Below are positions 41,190-53,594 of a stretch of 64,000 nucleotides of DNA, piece after piece. The notes under the pieces were generated by a model. That model was given only the letters and a program-made list of their open reading frames with translations. It made no database searches and had not been told where the DNA came from. Every line of letters begins with the position of its first letter. The stretch's first letter is position 1. A program made the position numbers and the translations under genes. The DNA comes from Entomortierella parvispora (lineage: Eukaryota; Mortierellomycota; Mortierellomycetes; Mortierellales; Mortierellaceae), in contig OY752146.1 of assembly GCA_963573315.1 (NCBI GenBank), positions 372,001-436,000 of the forward strand, read 5' to 3'.

Positions 41190-42983
41190 GATATTACACA
41201 CACAGCAGCACCATCCCTCAAATAAAAAAATGCGGAATATACAGTTATCATGAACTTTGGAAAGACATTAGTGGGGGTATCGGTAATCGTAAGCAAACAA
41301 CGTAGAAGCAAGGAAATGGAGGCATCAAGGCAGACAAGAGGAATCAGGGCAGAGTGCATATTCAAGTCTATGGCAGCGGATAGGGACTCTATCTATCATA
41401 GAATGCACCGTAATAAACAGCCCCATTTGACTGACCCTGGTGTTGCACCAATTTTTCCAGTTCCTGACCTGGATCCACCCTATTTTTGGTCGATCCTTGT
41501 CCAGAACAGCTGCTAAATCGTAAAACATCTAGAATTGGGGTGATGCCAACCTCATGCAGACCATCAGCGACAGCATGGTCGGTATGACCCACGACACCCA
41601 TGATTTACCATATTTCTGAAGTTGAGTTCGAGGTATATGTCCATGCTGTAACCAATGACCTGTCATCTGACATGACCAAGGACATGACCAAGTCTTGTTC
41701 GCCACACTGATCCTGGATAAAGTGCACAAGCCCCTACAAGAAAAGACCAAACCATTGGAGATGTGTTCTCATCTTGTACTCATCCATTCTGCGCATGCTG
41801 GTTCACTCTTACAACCTCTTCAACAAACGATGCCTGTCCAGCCCCTCCATGACTACAATCAGCAGGTCGAGACTCCTCCGATGATTCGAACTGCCGGGAG
41901 ATTCATCCTGATTTTCCGTTGTCGACGCCGAGCTAACGCTATGATGCATGAAGGAAGCATGAGTTGTGGTTGTGAATGGACATGACATCCACGCAAAGAG
42001 AACAGGTGTTGGTGGCTTAGCATAGTCACGGACAACATGCACAACGGCAGTAGGGCAGCAAGAAGTACGTCCTAGGAGTGACATGCATGTCTGGGCAGTC
42101 AGACTGGGGATGCTGACATGGCTTGAGGTCCTTGCGGCGGATGCATTTTCAAGTTGCCCTCGGCCCAAGATGAACAGACAAGGACGACAGCTGGGTGCCG
42201 GAAGAGAAAGTAACAGTTGAGTAGATTGGAGTAGAAGAAACAAAAGAGCGATGATGGGAAGGAGGGGACAGCGCACACATGCGTGCATGCAGTGGTGAAA
42301 CGTGGACAGGGCGGAGAAGGCAAAAAAAAAAAAAAAAAAAAAAAAGGCGCTTGCTGCACGCGTTCCACACGTGGTCTTTTCTTTCGTCCCTCCCCTGTCC
42401 TTCTCCATGATGTGACCCTACTACCTTGGTTCTCTTGCTGTTCTGTCTGCAGCGTACATTGTCGACTGACAGAGCTGGACATCATTCATTCCTCTCCGCT
42501 GATATGGACCTGGACCCAAGGACTCGATCAAAAGCGCCGAATTGTCTACGAATGGTCACGGATTTTCGACTTTTTAGGGTGTGGAAGCGGCCCGTTCTAG
42601 TGTTGGAACGCAAGGATATGAAAGGATGATAGTGTACGAAGCAGTCGTCATCTGGGATGACAGTCAGAAGGACTATATTGGCTGTTGATCAACCGTTTCT
42701 CGTCGACTTTCTGGATTCCAAGGACGCAACCAAAGAGAATGTCATGGAAGTTGTTGCTCTTGCCCTCAGCACTTTTTTTTTTCTTTCTATTTTTTCAGTG
42801 TACGAAATGTGGTCGATTTTGATATCTAGATTTCTGGCCACTCTATACGATGATGATGTCTTGATGGTGCTGGATGCCCATTGCGGACTTCACTAGCCTC
42901 TTTGATAGTAACATCACTTGCAGCAGTTCATAAAAAGACTGAAAGTGCCTGAAACAGAATTTTATTATCTCGAAAAATTTCTA
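41190..42983. other. Long stretch without a convincing gene
   Basis: Contains a poly(A) run at 42322-42345 and, at 42440-42900, protein-like scraps (RRTILAVDQPFLVDFLD, and after a TTTTTCAG acceptor a short acidic end) of an unidentified decayed gene. Confidence 0.35.
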
Positions 42984-45370
42984 TTACTTTCCAGATTCCC
43001 ACTTGCCTCCATAAGCCCCACATCTGTCAACAGACAAGTAAGGGGCATTACTAGTTGAGTCACCATCTACGGTGAAGTGGTTCATGAACCAAGAAGGCAT
43101 GTTATAAGCCAGCTTTTCATGAATACCACCTTGAAGGAAAATAAAGAGGAAGAGACCAGTGAAAGCGGCGCCGGTATCCAAGGCAGCCGAGAGGATGAAG
43201 GTATACTTTGACCACCAGTTCTTGTGGTAATGGAAGAGCCATCCTTGCCAAATGAGACAGACTGTCAAAGAGCAAATGACACCAATGACGAGTCCTCCGG
43301 GAAACTGGGACATACCACCGGCGAAAACAGCAATGTTGAAGGTCGACCATCTAACGCTGGGGTACTTCTTGGACAGACCCCATTGGATCACAGGGATGAC
43401 GGCACCGATGAGGAAACCCCAGTAGATAAAGTGGTATTGCGAGTCCTTACCAAACATCTTGGCGGGTCCAAAGGCACCGTAGATAAGGGCGGATCCCCAG
43501 TAGATCTGGGGACTGACTCCAGTCCAGAGACCAGTGTGATCATCTTTGGTGCCATCCAAGAGGGGTCGCTTAGTGTTGATGATAATAATCATGGTGATGT
43601 AGTTAAAGATACCACCAACGATTGTGCCCCAGACCTGAGCGGTGAACATGGAGCGAGGGGGGATCTTCATGTAGACGCCAAGCTTGAGGTCGGAGAGGAG
43701 AGTGTGGCACTGGTACATGGCCATGTAGCCGTAGCACTTGAAAGTCATGTTGGCGATGGTCTTGCCGGGGAAGATGAAACCGCACAGCAATTGGGTGATA
43801 ACGTTGAGACCTGGACCAGTGCCGGTGATGGCGATCATTGCTCCGATAGGGAGAGCCATAAACCAACCAATGGCAACGGCGAGGAGAAGACCATACCAGG
43901 GAAGCTGAAGCTCATAGACTTCAACAACCATCATCGAGAGAGCCAGCATGACAACGTAGAAGATGGCATACCATAGCTGAGGGACCTCGGGGTAGGCCCT
44001 CATCATCTTGTGGTGAATATCTTCATCAGTGGACTTGAGGGTGGACTTCCAGGTCTTCCAGATAGTTGAACCGTGGAAGCAAATGATGTGAGAGACACAG
44101 CCGCCAAGAGCAATGAAAGAGTACAGGAAAATCAACGCGTACATGGGCGTCATGGTCACTGGAACACCAGCCTCGTACTTTTCCTCATTGATGGTGTAGT
44201 CGTCGTTCAACACAGTGGAGATATCGAAACGCTTTCCGTCCAGATGAAATAGCCTGGATGTCAGAGGAGCACCGTAGAGCTTGGCGTTGAAGATGTTGTT
44301 CAGCCATATCATGGGGAAGATGATCCAGTAAGATAAAATAATGCCACCAAACTGAGCGAGCTGAGTAGCAAGAGGCATCCACATGGTCGCACCACCAATA
44401 AAAGTCCACTCAAAGGTGAGGGACAAGATGCCGGCGCCACCACCAGCATGGGACGAGAAGAGGGCCCAGAAATTGTAGTCAAAGGGCTTGAACCAGCAGA
44501 TCCAGTCAAAGTAGATTAACATGGGGGCAAAGAACTGTGGAATGAACTCGTAAAAGAACATGCCGCCACAGAAGACCCAGAAATATTTCATGTAAGACCA
44601 GCCACGGATCATGGTTTTGCTCTTGAACTCGTCCGTGTTGTGCATCGCGTTGTAGAAAACGACCTGTACCAAGTTTGACCACCACACCATCTCGGCGGGA
44701 TAGACAAGGTATTTGCGAAGGGTACCGGCCATTCCATACCCCAGACACTGAGTGGTTGTGATGAGAATCATGGCTCCCAAAGCGTGGATACGATAGTGAA
44801 GAAAGAGATCCATGACGGACAAGACGTAGATGGCGTAGGCAGCGGTGGATGCGGAGGAGACAGCAATGCCGATCAAGGCGTGTTCTTTGATGTTGAATGG
44901 ACCAGGGTTGAGGGAAAGACTAAAGCCACCAACGGTCCACTTTTTGGTTGGGAGAACACGGGCCATAAAAGTACCTAAACCATAGGAAGCCAAGTTGACG
45001 AAGTAGATGGAAAAACTACCACTGGCTACACGGAACATGTAGTATTGCTGAATGATCGAGCCCAGGATGGCAAAAAATGTGGAGAGGACCCAGAAACGGA
45101 AGGTCAAAGCAACCAAGGTAGGATCATCGGTGAGAGGCACAACTGCATGAGAAATAGAAGGAAAAGTAGACATAAGTAACATAACACGGGCAATGTGTCG
45201 GAGATAAAAAGAAAGTGAACCATGGTGTCAAAAAACATACCAAGACGAACTGCTTCAATCCTGGAGTTTTCTTGCTCCGTCTCCTCGAGGGAGACACTGT
45301 CTATTTGTCCCTTCTCATCACCGTAAACCTCCTTTTCGTTCTCGTATTCGTTTTCGTGTTTTTCACCCAT
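42984..45370 (-). CDS. OPT-family oligopeptide transporter, two exons, 762 aa
   Basis: Exon 1 45370-45241 encodes a hydrophilic acidic N-terminus (MGEKHENEYENEKEVYGDEK). A 98-nt intron (GTATGT...ATGCAG) leads to exon 2, 45142-42984. The protein continues VVPLTDDPTLVALTFRFW and has many hydrophobic segments, about 14-16 membrane helices. Family marks are SLNPGPFNIKEHALIG near the N-terminal third and the conserved KIPPRSMF near residue 560. OPT transporters of the small-peptide clade import tetra- or pentapeptides or glutathione with protons across the plasma membrane. The length is usual for the family and no lesion is seen. The specific substrate cannot be told. Confidence 0.93.
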
Positions 45371-46613
45371 TGTGACGAAAGGGGTCGGGTGCGTGCGGTG
45401 GACTGAAGGGGGAAGGAAGGAGGGGAAGGAAGGGGGGGAGGAGGAGGAGGGAAGAGTAGGGGAGGGGATAGGGATGGTCTGAATTTGTGAGTTGAAGAGA
45501 AGACAGGGAGACAGAGTCGAAGGGAGGGGCAAAGGGGTTTTATAGAGTTAACACCAGCTACACTCGGTATCTTCAGAGCAAAGAGAGAAGAGGCAATGGT
45601 CAGTGCGAGGCTGAAAGAGATACTCAAAGGACGACAGTGCGTTCGGTCTTGGATTATCGGACATACCATCGGTTTAAAGAGAAAGATACCGGCGAGTAAT
45701 TGTCTTTTTTGCTAACTTTGCAATCGGATGGCGTTGTCTGTTGCAAATGTTTCCGTCACAAGCAACAACCGCCGTCGGATGGACGAATGAATTTTAACTG
45801 TTATTTCTAGATTGTAAGAGTCGACCCTATTTTTTCCCATGTCTGCCCTACACCGTCTAGATACATCTCTAGATTTGCGTACAGCACAGTCAGTACATGT
45901 GATACGATGGCAAGTAATGAGCACAAACAACCATCCCTTCTCGTAGTTATCTCGTTCTCACAAAATCATTTGTTTTCCTCTCTCTCTTACTCACAGGAGT
46001 TACGCGTGAGAAATGTGATTCGCAACGAGTGGCCAGACCTTGCTCTTTTTCTCTTGACGGGTTCCCAACGTATCCTTCTAGGTTGTCTGAGAGGCCGGAG
46101 CAGAGCAAAAAGGTTATTTTACTCTTGGTAACAAATTTGATTGGTCACCTAATCTTCAAGGTCACACGCATCCCAGAATTCTCGACTTCAAAGTTTTCAT
46201 GTTACACCACGAGAAGTTGCTTGCATTTGCATATTCTAGAATAGAGTATACCGTGCAGTCGTGAGATTATCAAAGCCTCAAACGTCGCCAGTCAAGGCTG
46301 TTTGCTGAATGAAGGGGGGCGAGGAGAGGCGAGTCCAGAGGTCAAGGCGCCACCAACAGTAAGTCACGTGATTTGAAATTGGAATCAGGGCGTGGCTTGG
46401 GCCCTTGGGGCAATGAAATGGACAGTGATGCAAAGGACCCGGGACGTGGGAGAGCTTGGCGTACGAAGGGGAAGGGACTGAAAAGCAAGCGGTGAGTTAA
46501 GGAAAAGAGGGATAAACTAATTTATTTGGAAAAAAAAGATCACTCTCGTCGTAAGCGCGGGTACACAGCGAAAGAAGAAAGGCAGAGAATTGGATCAGTA
46601 GTGCGAAAGGTGG
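45371..46613. other. Intergenic stretch without a recognised gene
   Basis: 45385-45530 is a purine-rich leader of the OPT gene (GGAAGG-rich on the plus strand). The rest shows no coding potential. A TCACGTGA palindrome lies at 46364. Confidence 0.4.
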
Positions 46614-46853
46614 TTACTCTTTCTTGGCCACCCACTTGCCCGTCTCCTCATTTTTCTCGTACTTGTGCTTGACGGCGGCCCAGGCGACCTTGTGGGAGGT
46701 CTGCTCGCGCGAAGAGTCTTCGTCCCGGCGATCCTCTGGGTTCTTGTACTCATCCCATGCATGGTTGAAGGCCTCCTTGTAGATCTCCTGGGCGTGCTTG
46801 GGGAGGTGGGCTCGAACCTGGTTCGGAAGATGTTGGATATCAGGGTATGGCAT
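46614..46853 (-). CDS. ChaB-like protein, 79 aa
   Basis: The whole protein matches the ChaB family pattern: MPYPDIQHLPNQVRAHLPKH, AQEIYKEAFNHAWDEYKNPE, DRR, SREQTSHKVAWAAVKHKYEK and a C-terminal GKWVAKK. Family hallmarks are the LP..v...LP.HAQ.I start and the EE/Q..A.KVAWAAVK core. Bacterial ChaB is linked to the ChaA cation antiporter, but its biochemical role is unclear; fungal copies are of unknown function. It is intronless, short and complete. The close resemblance to bacterial proteins suggests old horizontal transfer. Confidence 0.9.
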   Translation of the reverse strand: MPYPDIQHLPNQVRAHLPKHAQEIYKEAFNHAWDEYKNPEDRRDEDSSREQTSHKVAWAAVKHKYEKNEETGKWVAKKE

Positions 46854-46919
46854 TGTTTGTTACTGTTGATTAGGATAGTGGTAGTGGAAGAGAGGAAAGG
46901 AGAGAGAATAGTGCAGTGA

Positions 46920-48127
46920 AGGAAGCTACTGACGTATCGCCCTAATAATAATCAAGGCCTTTCATGAGGTATTTTTTGGTAATGTTTTTTGGAGATCTCT
47001 TGGTTACACCCTCGACGCAGTCCTCTACAAAAACGGCGCTAGTTGAAACCAGAAACACGAACAGCACCGATTTGTTTCTCGCGCTCAAAGATAATTTGTT
47101 TCATCCTGGTGGAAATCGAGATCCTCCCCCAGGGCATCATGACATCATCGCGCCATCACTCAATTACGTGAGAGTGAGTTCAGGAACTCTTTCGCTTCCT
47201 TTTTCCTTGCATTGATGGACGAGCGGTTAAACGGCTGCACCGCATCTTGTCTCCAACAGGGAGGTAAGAGCAGAGCAGCTTGCGCGCTCAACACGTGTGC
47301 CCACCATCTTCCCCAAAACCAACATGGCTCAGCTGAACACCCTTTTCCCTTGATCTTGCAATTTTTTTTTCCAAAGGTACCACAATCATGACTTTAACTA
47401 CCCGTTCCTGTACTATACTGGAGAAGATGAATTGGGATGTTGGTTGGAAGACCTGTAAAAGTCAATTCATGGCGAGTGAAAATCGCCGCAGGGGTGTTAA
47501 AGGTCACATAGCGTCTCGAAGTATCGTCCAGTCAGAATTAAGCTCAGTAGGTCTTCGCAGAAGGAAGAGCGACCCACGGACTGCATCAGCGTGCAAAGCC
47601 CCTTCTAGGGCGTGCAACTTGGGATGGAATCCGAGGAGAGTCACTCGAGGGTGTCGGAGTCTTGAGCGTTGTTGCACACAGCAAAAGCAGAGGGCGCGCG
47701 CCAGCATCTTTTTAGTAGCCTGCGTATCCGTGAATAGAGGGCATTACAGACTAGGTGCAGCAACTGTAGCATGGGTTCTGTCTTTTTACGCCCAACACCC
47801 CACCTTCTAAGCCCCCTTCGCTCTAAATCTCCGAATGTACGAGTCGCAGAATCCTTTCTTACATGTACCCATTTGATCATCCTCCAGCAGCCTACGAGCT
47901 CACAGCGTACACCACGTTAAGTGGGTATTTTGTGCACCTTCAGTTGTTCTGATTTGACTTTTGAAGCTCAGCAGCTCTTCTTCCAAGCCCCTTCGCTCGT
48001 TATCCAGTCAGCCTAGCGCCAGTTTTTACTCCTACCTTCCCGTTTTCGCATAGACTCAGTACACGTATAAATACGGTCGCGTATTTGCTTCCATTTACTT
48101 CTTCATCTCCCACTACAGTTATTCACC
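46920..48127. other. Intergenic stretch without a recognised gene
   Basis: Only composition-type frames occur. The last part (48060-48120) has a TATAAATACGGTC-like TATA box followed by a CTTCATCTCCCACTACAG leader that fits the secreted-protein gene downstream. Confidence 0.4.
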
Positions 48128-48448
48128 ATGAAGACTTTTACTGCTGTCTTCATTGTCCTCGTTCTGCTGTCAGCCTCGTCCTCGCTCGCCGCCACCGTAC
48201 CTAGTTGAGCCATTCCCGGGTTTTCAAACTTGAACTGTGCTTTCTCATCTTCGGTCTACGCCATGCAACAGGACAGCACCTATTGCAACTGCGCCGTGTT
48301 TGGCCAAACTGTGCACGGAGTGGAATTCAATGGAAATGGAGATTGGACCGTCACCTTGTTCTCGGACGGAAGCTGCAAGAACCAGATCGACTTCCTCGGC
48401 AGCGTTTCGGGGCTGCCAGAGCGGAAACTTTGGCAGTTGTATAATTGA
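48128..48448 (+). pseudogene. Secreted Cys-containing protein gene with a single in-frame TGA
   Basis: From ATG 48128 the frame encodes a perfect signal peptide (MKTFTAVFIVLVLLSASSSL) and, after VPS, meets TGA at 48206-48208. The same frame then stays open for 79 more codons: LNCAFSSSVYAMQQDSTYC, CAVFGQTVHGVEFN, LFSDGSCKNQIDFL, to a natural stop at 48446. The total would be 106 residues, with four or more cysteines. Promoter and leader look intact. It is a one-mutation pseudogene, unless stop readthrough or a sequencing error is involved. No further family assignment. Confidence 0.7.
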
Positions 48449-48869
48449 CATTTCTGATCGCAAAGCCCATACGGTGAAGGCATAGAAATATATCTTGGGA
48501 TCTAATGCTCGATTAAACAAAGAGCACAGCTCTAAAAACACTTGGATTGAATTTTGCACATTCTTGCTGTAGTACCATTCCTTTCGTCGTGAGTCAAGTA
48601 AAAAGAGGGGCCCAGTTGCCACAGGGCATTGCAAGTCAATAGCGAAGGTGCATCGGGAATCGTGAGGAGGAAAACCAAGACAGAAGCAAAAAAGATGGAG
48701 AGAGACAAGGTACAGGAGTGTGATTACGGCAGGGGGGATATTCATGTTTATTTGGTGAAGGAATTCTATTTCTATGAGAGAAAATGCCAGCTGCTTCCAA
48801 ATTTGCGAAAACGTCAAGACTTCCATCTTCTGATAGTATAGAGTGCGGAGACGTTTGAGAACTCATCCT

Positions 48870-49480
48870 GGCGGGTCATGTTATAGGTCGAAAGCACTGT
48901 CCCCATAATCGGTCTTCAAAGTTGCTTGAATCCTTTCCGAAGCTTGTGGATGATTGCTGCTTGTTTGACATCGTTTACACTCCATTGTCCCAAGGTAAAT
49001 ATCTTTGGGATCTGCGAACAGGGTGAGTGTCCAATTAGACCTGTTCTTCATGCCGTATACGGCATTGGGTGACCGAATAATGATCGAACCTGGGCATGCC
49101 CTAAGACATCATTGCCAAAGATCATGGCATCTTGACGACCCTGTCTGATGAAAAGTTTCGAACAGTCGTCAATCGGGAACAATCCACACTTGGAAGGACA
49201 GTTGTTGTGCCGGTGATACTTCCAGTAGCTATTAAGAAGCTGTATTAATACCCTCTACTACAGTATGGTCCCAGCTGCCGTTGGAGCACTTGAAGGGTTC
49301 AAAGTTGCAGGCTCGGCTTGCGGGTCGACAATAATATCACAGCAATCAAAAATATCCTTCCATGCAGTTCTGACTTTCTGTCTGTATCAAAGGCACAAAG
49401 CCCACGGTTGTCGTTCGTACTGAGCGACTCCATGAGCACGGGGATAGGGGCGAATTGACATTAGGCGAAGTTTGATCTGA
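48870..49480 (-). pseudogene. Decayed copy of the family at 26.5-27.95 kb
   Basis: Minus-strand segments DIIVDPQAEPATLNPSSAP, CPSKCGLFPIDDCSKLF, RQDAMIFGNDVLGHAQ and, after an intron-like gap ending GAACAG, NWTLTLFADPKDIYLGTMEC. They correspond in order to DVHTDPHAEPPSSAP, GPSKCGSFPIDEGW, IFDNDVLGLAQ and NWTLYMFRD of the plus-strand copy. A stop and frame changes near 49230-49270 show decay. The function is unknown. Confidence 0.5.
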
Positions 49481-49899
49481 CAAATGTCGTCAACCAATAA
49501 TCCTTATAATTGAAATCCATTAGTCGGCCGACTCGCTCATGTTGCACAGTGGTAGGATGAGGTTGTCTTTCGTTCACTGAATGGAGTCAGCCTCCAAGTA
49601 CCAGATGCAGCGGCGATGATGAAGCAAGAGAGATAGATGTCTGTGGCAGAGACACTGCGCGCTCCCTCCTGCATCTGAACAGGCGGTGGCTTAGAGCCCA
49701 AATTCTCTTGCGCGACTCACCGCCTCGCCTTTGTCCACCCCGCTTCTCTTCTCGTCAAAAAGGCCAAAGAGGAAGAAGCATCAGCAGCCGGTGGACTTTG
49801 GATGACCGATGACCTGCTTCAGCATCCTTTGGAGCTCATGTGCACCAACGACGCCATCACCAGAAGAAGGGACGCCGGGAGCCTTGTCGTGATTCCAGG

Positions 49900-51850
49900 C
49901 AGCACGTGATTGCCCTCCCTCTTTCCTCCTCCTCGCCAACACGAACAAGAATCTGCATTTCTCCATCTCAAACGAGCCAGCTGCTCGGCACCCATCCTCA
50001 TCTTCGACCCCGACCTCATCACCATCGCAGATACAGATGCATCCGGCCTCGCCATCGGTGCAGTGCTGCTGCAGACTGACCGACAGGACAACGCTCATCC
50101 CATCGCATTCACTTGCAGAAAGTTGCAACCAGCTGAACGGAACTATCCCACCCACGAGCAGGAACTGCTAGCTGTCATCCACGCCCTTCGCACCTGGCGC
50201 TACTACCTCGACGGCACAAAGTTCGCTGTCAACACCGACCACGCACCCTCCGTCGTTTTCCTACGTAGCACAAGCTCACCCATTGACAGGCCCGCTGGAT
50301 GGAGTTGTTCCAGGAATACGACTTTGACTTTAAGTATAAGCGAGGAGTCGACCGGACTACCGCAACCCTGACCCTGTTGAGCTACACAACCTCAGTCTCT
50401 CCCTGTCCTCCGATGTTCACGACCAGCTTGTTCAGGACTACAACGATGACCCTCGCCTTGGGCTCATCTACAAGGATTGTCTTGATGGGAAGGTCGCTAA
50501 TGGATACTCATTCCAAAATAACCTCCTTTACTACAGCCGACGCGGATCAACCACCTTGGCCATCCCTTGACACTCTACCATCCGCCTCACCCTCTTACAC
50601 GATGCCCATGACTCTGCTACTACTGGACATTTTGGCGTTCAAAAAACTTACGACAACCTGCGCCGACTCGTGTATTGGCCGCACATCTCCAAGACGAACG
50701 TAGCAATCTGCGACAAGTGTCAGAGGAACAAGGGTTCATAGGAGCGACCCGTAGGACTCTTACAGCATCTCCTCAGCCCCTCTCAACGCTGGGAGGTCAT
50801 CACCATGGATTTCATCGGTCCTCTTCCTTCCACGACCCGCAAATTCAACGCCGTCATAGTCTTTGTCGACAAGCTCACCACTGCCGCCACAGCTGTTGAC
50901 GTCGCCCACCAGTTTTTCGACAACATCTTTAAGCTGCACGGCCTCCCACGTCAATCATCTCAGACCGCGACACTCGATTCACTAGCAGGTTCTGGCAGGA
51001 GTTGCACAAGCTACTGGATGTGAAGTTGGCGTTGTCCACAGCCTACCACCTACTGACAGATGGACAGACGGAGGTCATGGATAAGACGTCGAGGACTATG
51101 TTACAGGCTTTTATTGACAATAAACAGTCTAACTGGGATTATCTTCTCCCATCACTGGGGTTCGCCTACAACAACGCCATCAACGCTTCCACTGGATACT
51201 CGCCGTTCTTCCTCAACACTGGACAGCACCGTCGTCTTCCTGTTGCGCTCCTTAGTAAGCGTAACAGCTCAGTCCCTGCTGTCGATGCTTTCCTCTTGGA
51301 GCAGGCAATAACACTTATCCTCGCACAGGACGCTCTGCAGCGCGCTCAGGATCACCAGGAGAAGCAGGCGAACAAGCGACGACGTAGCCACAAGTTCAAA
51401 GTGGGTGACCAAGTCTTGTTGAGCACCACCAACATCATAATCCCAGCAGACAGCGTCAGACCCGCGGAAAAGTTGCGACCAGAGTACCTCGGCCCTTTCA
51501 ACTTTGGAACAGCACTTACCAGTCACCTTCCCCGTCGAGCTTCCCCGTTCTATAAGATCCACGATGTTTTCCATGTCGACATCTTCCGACCCTACTTGCC
51601 ATCTCCCAAAACACTTGGTACCCGCATCAAGGCACGCCTGGACCCGACCATCATAATCAATGTCAAGGAACAATTCGAAGTGAAAGAGATCCTGGGGTAT
51701 CGTTTTTACCGCAGACAGCATCAATTCTTGATCGCATGGAAAGGCTACGGCAGCAAAGTCGACGAATAGGTTCCACTGAACAACCTGGAAAACTGCATGC
51801 ATATGGTTACAGCCCTCAAACAAGATCATGGACTCAATTTTTTAAGAGGG
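49900..51850 (+). mobile_element. Chromodomain Ty3/gypsy remnant: RNase H, integrase, chromodomain
   Basis: RNase H: ADTDASGLAIGAVLLQTD and PTHEQELLAVIHALRTWRYY. Zinc-binding region with CDKCQRNKG (50710-50736). Integrase core: MDFIGPLPSTTRKFNAVIVF, HKLLDVKLALSTAYHLLTDG, LGFAYNNAINASTGYSPFFL. C-terminal: KFKVGDQVLLST, FYKIHDVFHVDIFRPYL and a chromodomain VKEILGYRFYRRQHQFLIAW whose expected tryptophan is replaced by TAG at 51767. Frame changes near 50280, 50650-50750 and 50950 break the frame. A purine tract AAGAGGGGAAGGTG (51845) follows. LTRs were not found. It is a degraded chromovirus copy, the same family as 1-700. Confidence 0.88.
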
Positions 51851-51859
51851 GAAGGTGCA

Positions 51860-53594
51860 ACAGTAATACGGTGAAATAAACCTCGTTTCTTGTCTCCTAT
51901 TGCAAATTTCTAACGGAACATCAACTATGCCTTTCACTGCCCCTGATCTCTTCATTGAGTGCTGCCGCACGACTGGCGGCAGACAGGAATCCCTCATGGT
52001 GATTTCTCAATTCTTCAGACAGCGCTAGAGAAATGAAATGTTAAAAAAGAAATAGCCATGATGTAAATATACATGAACAAAGGACGTTGCTGATGCTCCC
52101 ACCTTGGGGTTCTTTGATCCAAAGGAGGTTAAATCTCATTTTCCCTAGTGGGTGAACAATCCAACGCTCACTGAATTCAGCTTTTATATGATAGGAAGAG
52201 CCGACATCAAAGGATCAAGAAGCAACCCCCCCATGAACGCTTAGCCAGTTATCCCTGTTTATTTTTCTTTTGGGAGTCTTTCGATGTTTGCTCAGCCCAC
52301 CCCTTTTTGTAGTTCTCCCCTTTATTTTTTTTTTAATTCTGTCTCCTTTAATCATTTTCCCCTGCCCTTTTCTGCCCTTTCTTTATTCTGCCCTTGCTAT
52401 TCCCTGTTTTGATTTCCCGTGCCCTTGATCTTTGCTGCCCTTGAATTTCCCTGCCCTTGCTGTCTTCGGCCATCTTCGTTTTGTAGTTCGCGATGGTGCC
52501 CTTGCTCCTCCCTGCCCTTGATTACAGCATTGTTTGCACCTGTTTTTGCCTTCCTCTACCGTCGAAGGATCAAAAAGCAACATCGCTATGAACGTTTGGC
52601 TGCCTCAAGCCAGCTGTCACTTCAGACTATCTGTCCGAATGCAGGTCGTAAATACAGTTACCGTACCTTCTTTTTTTCCGATATTTCTCTGCACTAGCAG
52701 ACCTTCCTCGAAATTATTCGCCCTTACTTTTGCTACTTGTCTGCAATATTTCTTTGTCCTCCCCGTCCATCTATTTATTTTATCTCTTCCTCTCCATTCA
52801 ATCTTTTTTATTTTGTGCTTCCCCTTCCATCTTTTTTTTGCTCTGCCTTGCAATTTTTTTTCTAGCTCCCCTGCACTTTGGCGTACTTGCTTTTTCGTAA
52901 AATATGTTCATGGCGTAGATCTTTCATCTGGTGTGCCATCTCTAGATATTGTTCCTTGCCACTCCCAGTTCTTTCTCTTCCCGCCCTTGATTTTAACCCT
53001 TTGATTTCCTTGCCTTGCTTTTCCTTACCCTTGCTTTTCCTTACCCTTGCTTTTCCTTGCCCTTGCTTTTCATTGCCCTTGATCTTCCCTTCACTGTAAA
53101 AAAGCAACACACTATGAACTCCTGCGCTGGCCCTAAGCTTTCTCTTTCTCGCCCTTACACTTTTTTTTGTTCTAGCCTTTCGCAGTATTTGATTCTTTCA
53201 GAAGCCCTTTTCTTTTCCAGTGTCCTTCTTCCCATCCCTCTCCTGCATCTCCTTTTCTGTCCTTCCCTAAACATCCTTTCCTCCATATTGCAGCATTTTG
53301 CTTTACTCTCTGCACTTAAAGCCTTTCCACTTCGTCTCTCTCCACATATATAAAGAAGACTCGCCTACTCAACTTTATGCACTAACACTCATCTTCCTGC
53401 CTCAACACTCAAGACTCGCAGCAGCTCTCTCAAAAAGCCCAGCTAATCTTGTAAGTTCAACTTGATTTAGTCAAGAAAGTTATTTGGCCATTTTAAAACC
53501 AATGACTACTGGATTAGTACGTCTATGTCAAACAATCGTTCACTGACAATGCATCCAAACAATCAACGAATATAAGAAAATCCTCTGCACTGTC
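51860..53594. promoter_or_regulatory. Pyrimidine-rich non-coding stretch leading to the 53.6-kb secreted-protein gene
   Basis: Repeated TGCCCTTG(C/A)TTTTCC-type words fill 52360-53090. Three related blocks GATCAA-AAGCAAC-TATGAACG occur at 52206, 52568 and 53100. A TATA box (CACATATATAAAGA, 53343) and a CAACACTC-rich leader with GTAAGTT donor (53450) precede the gene. No coding region. Confidence 0.5.

Noticed and set aside
42099..42485. Frames with poly-Phe or poly-Lys
   Set aside because: They are created by the 24-bp poly(A) run.
43224..43976. 250-codon plus-strand frame
   Set aside because: It is antisense to the OPT transporter, whose conserved motifs leave no doubt about the coding strand.
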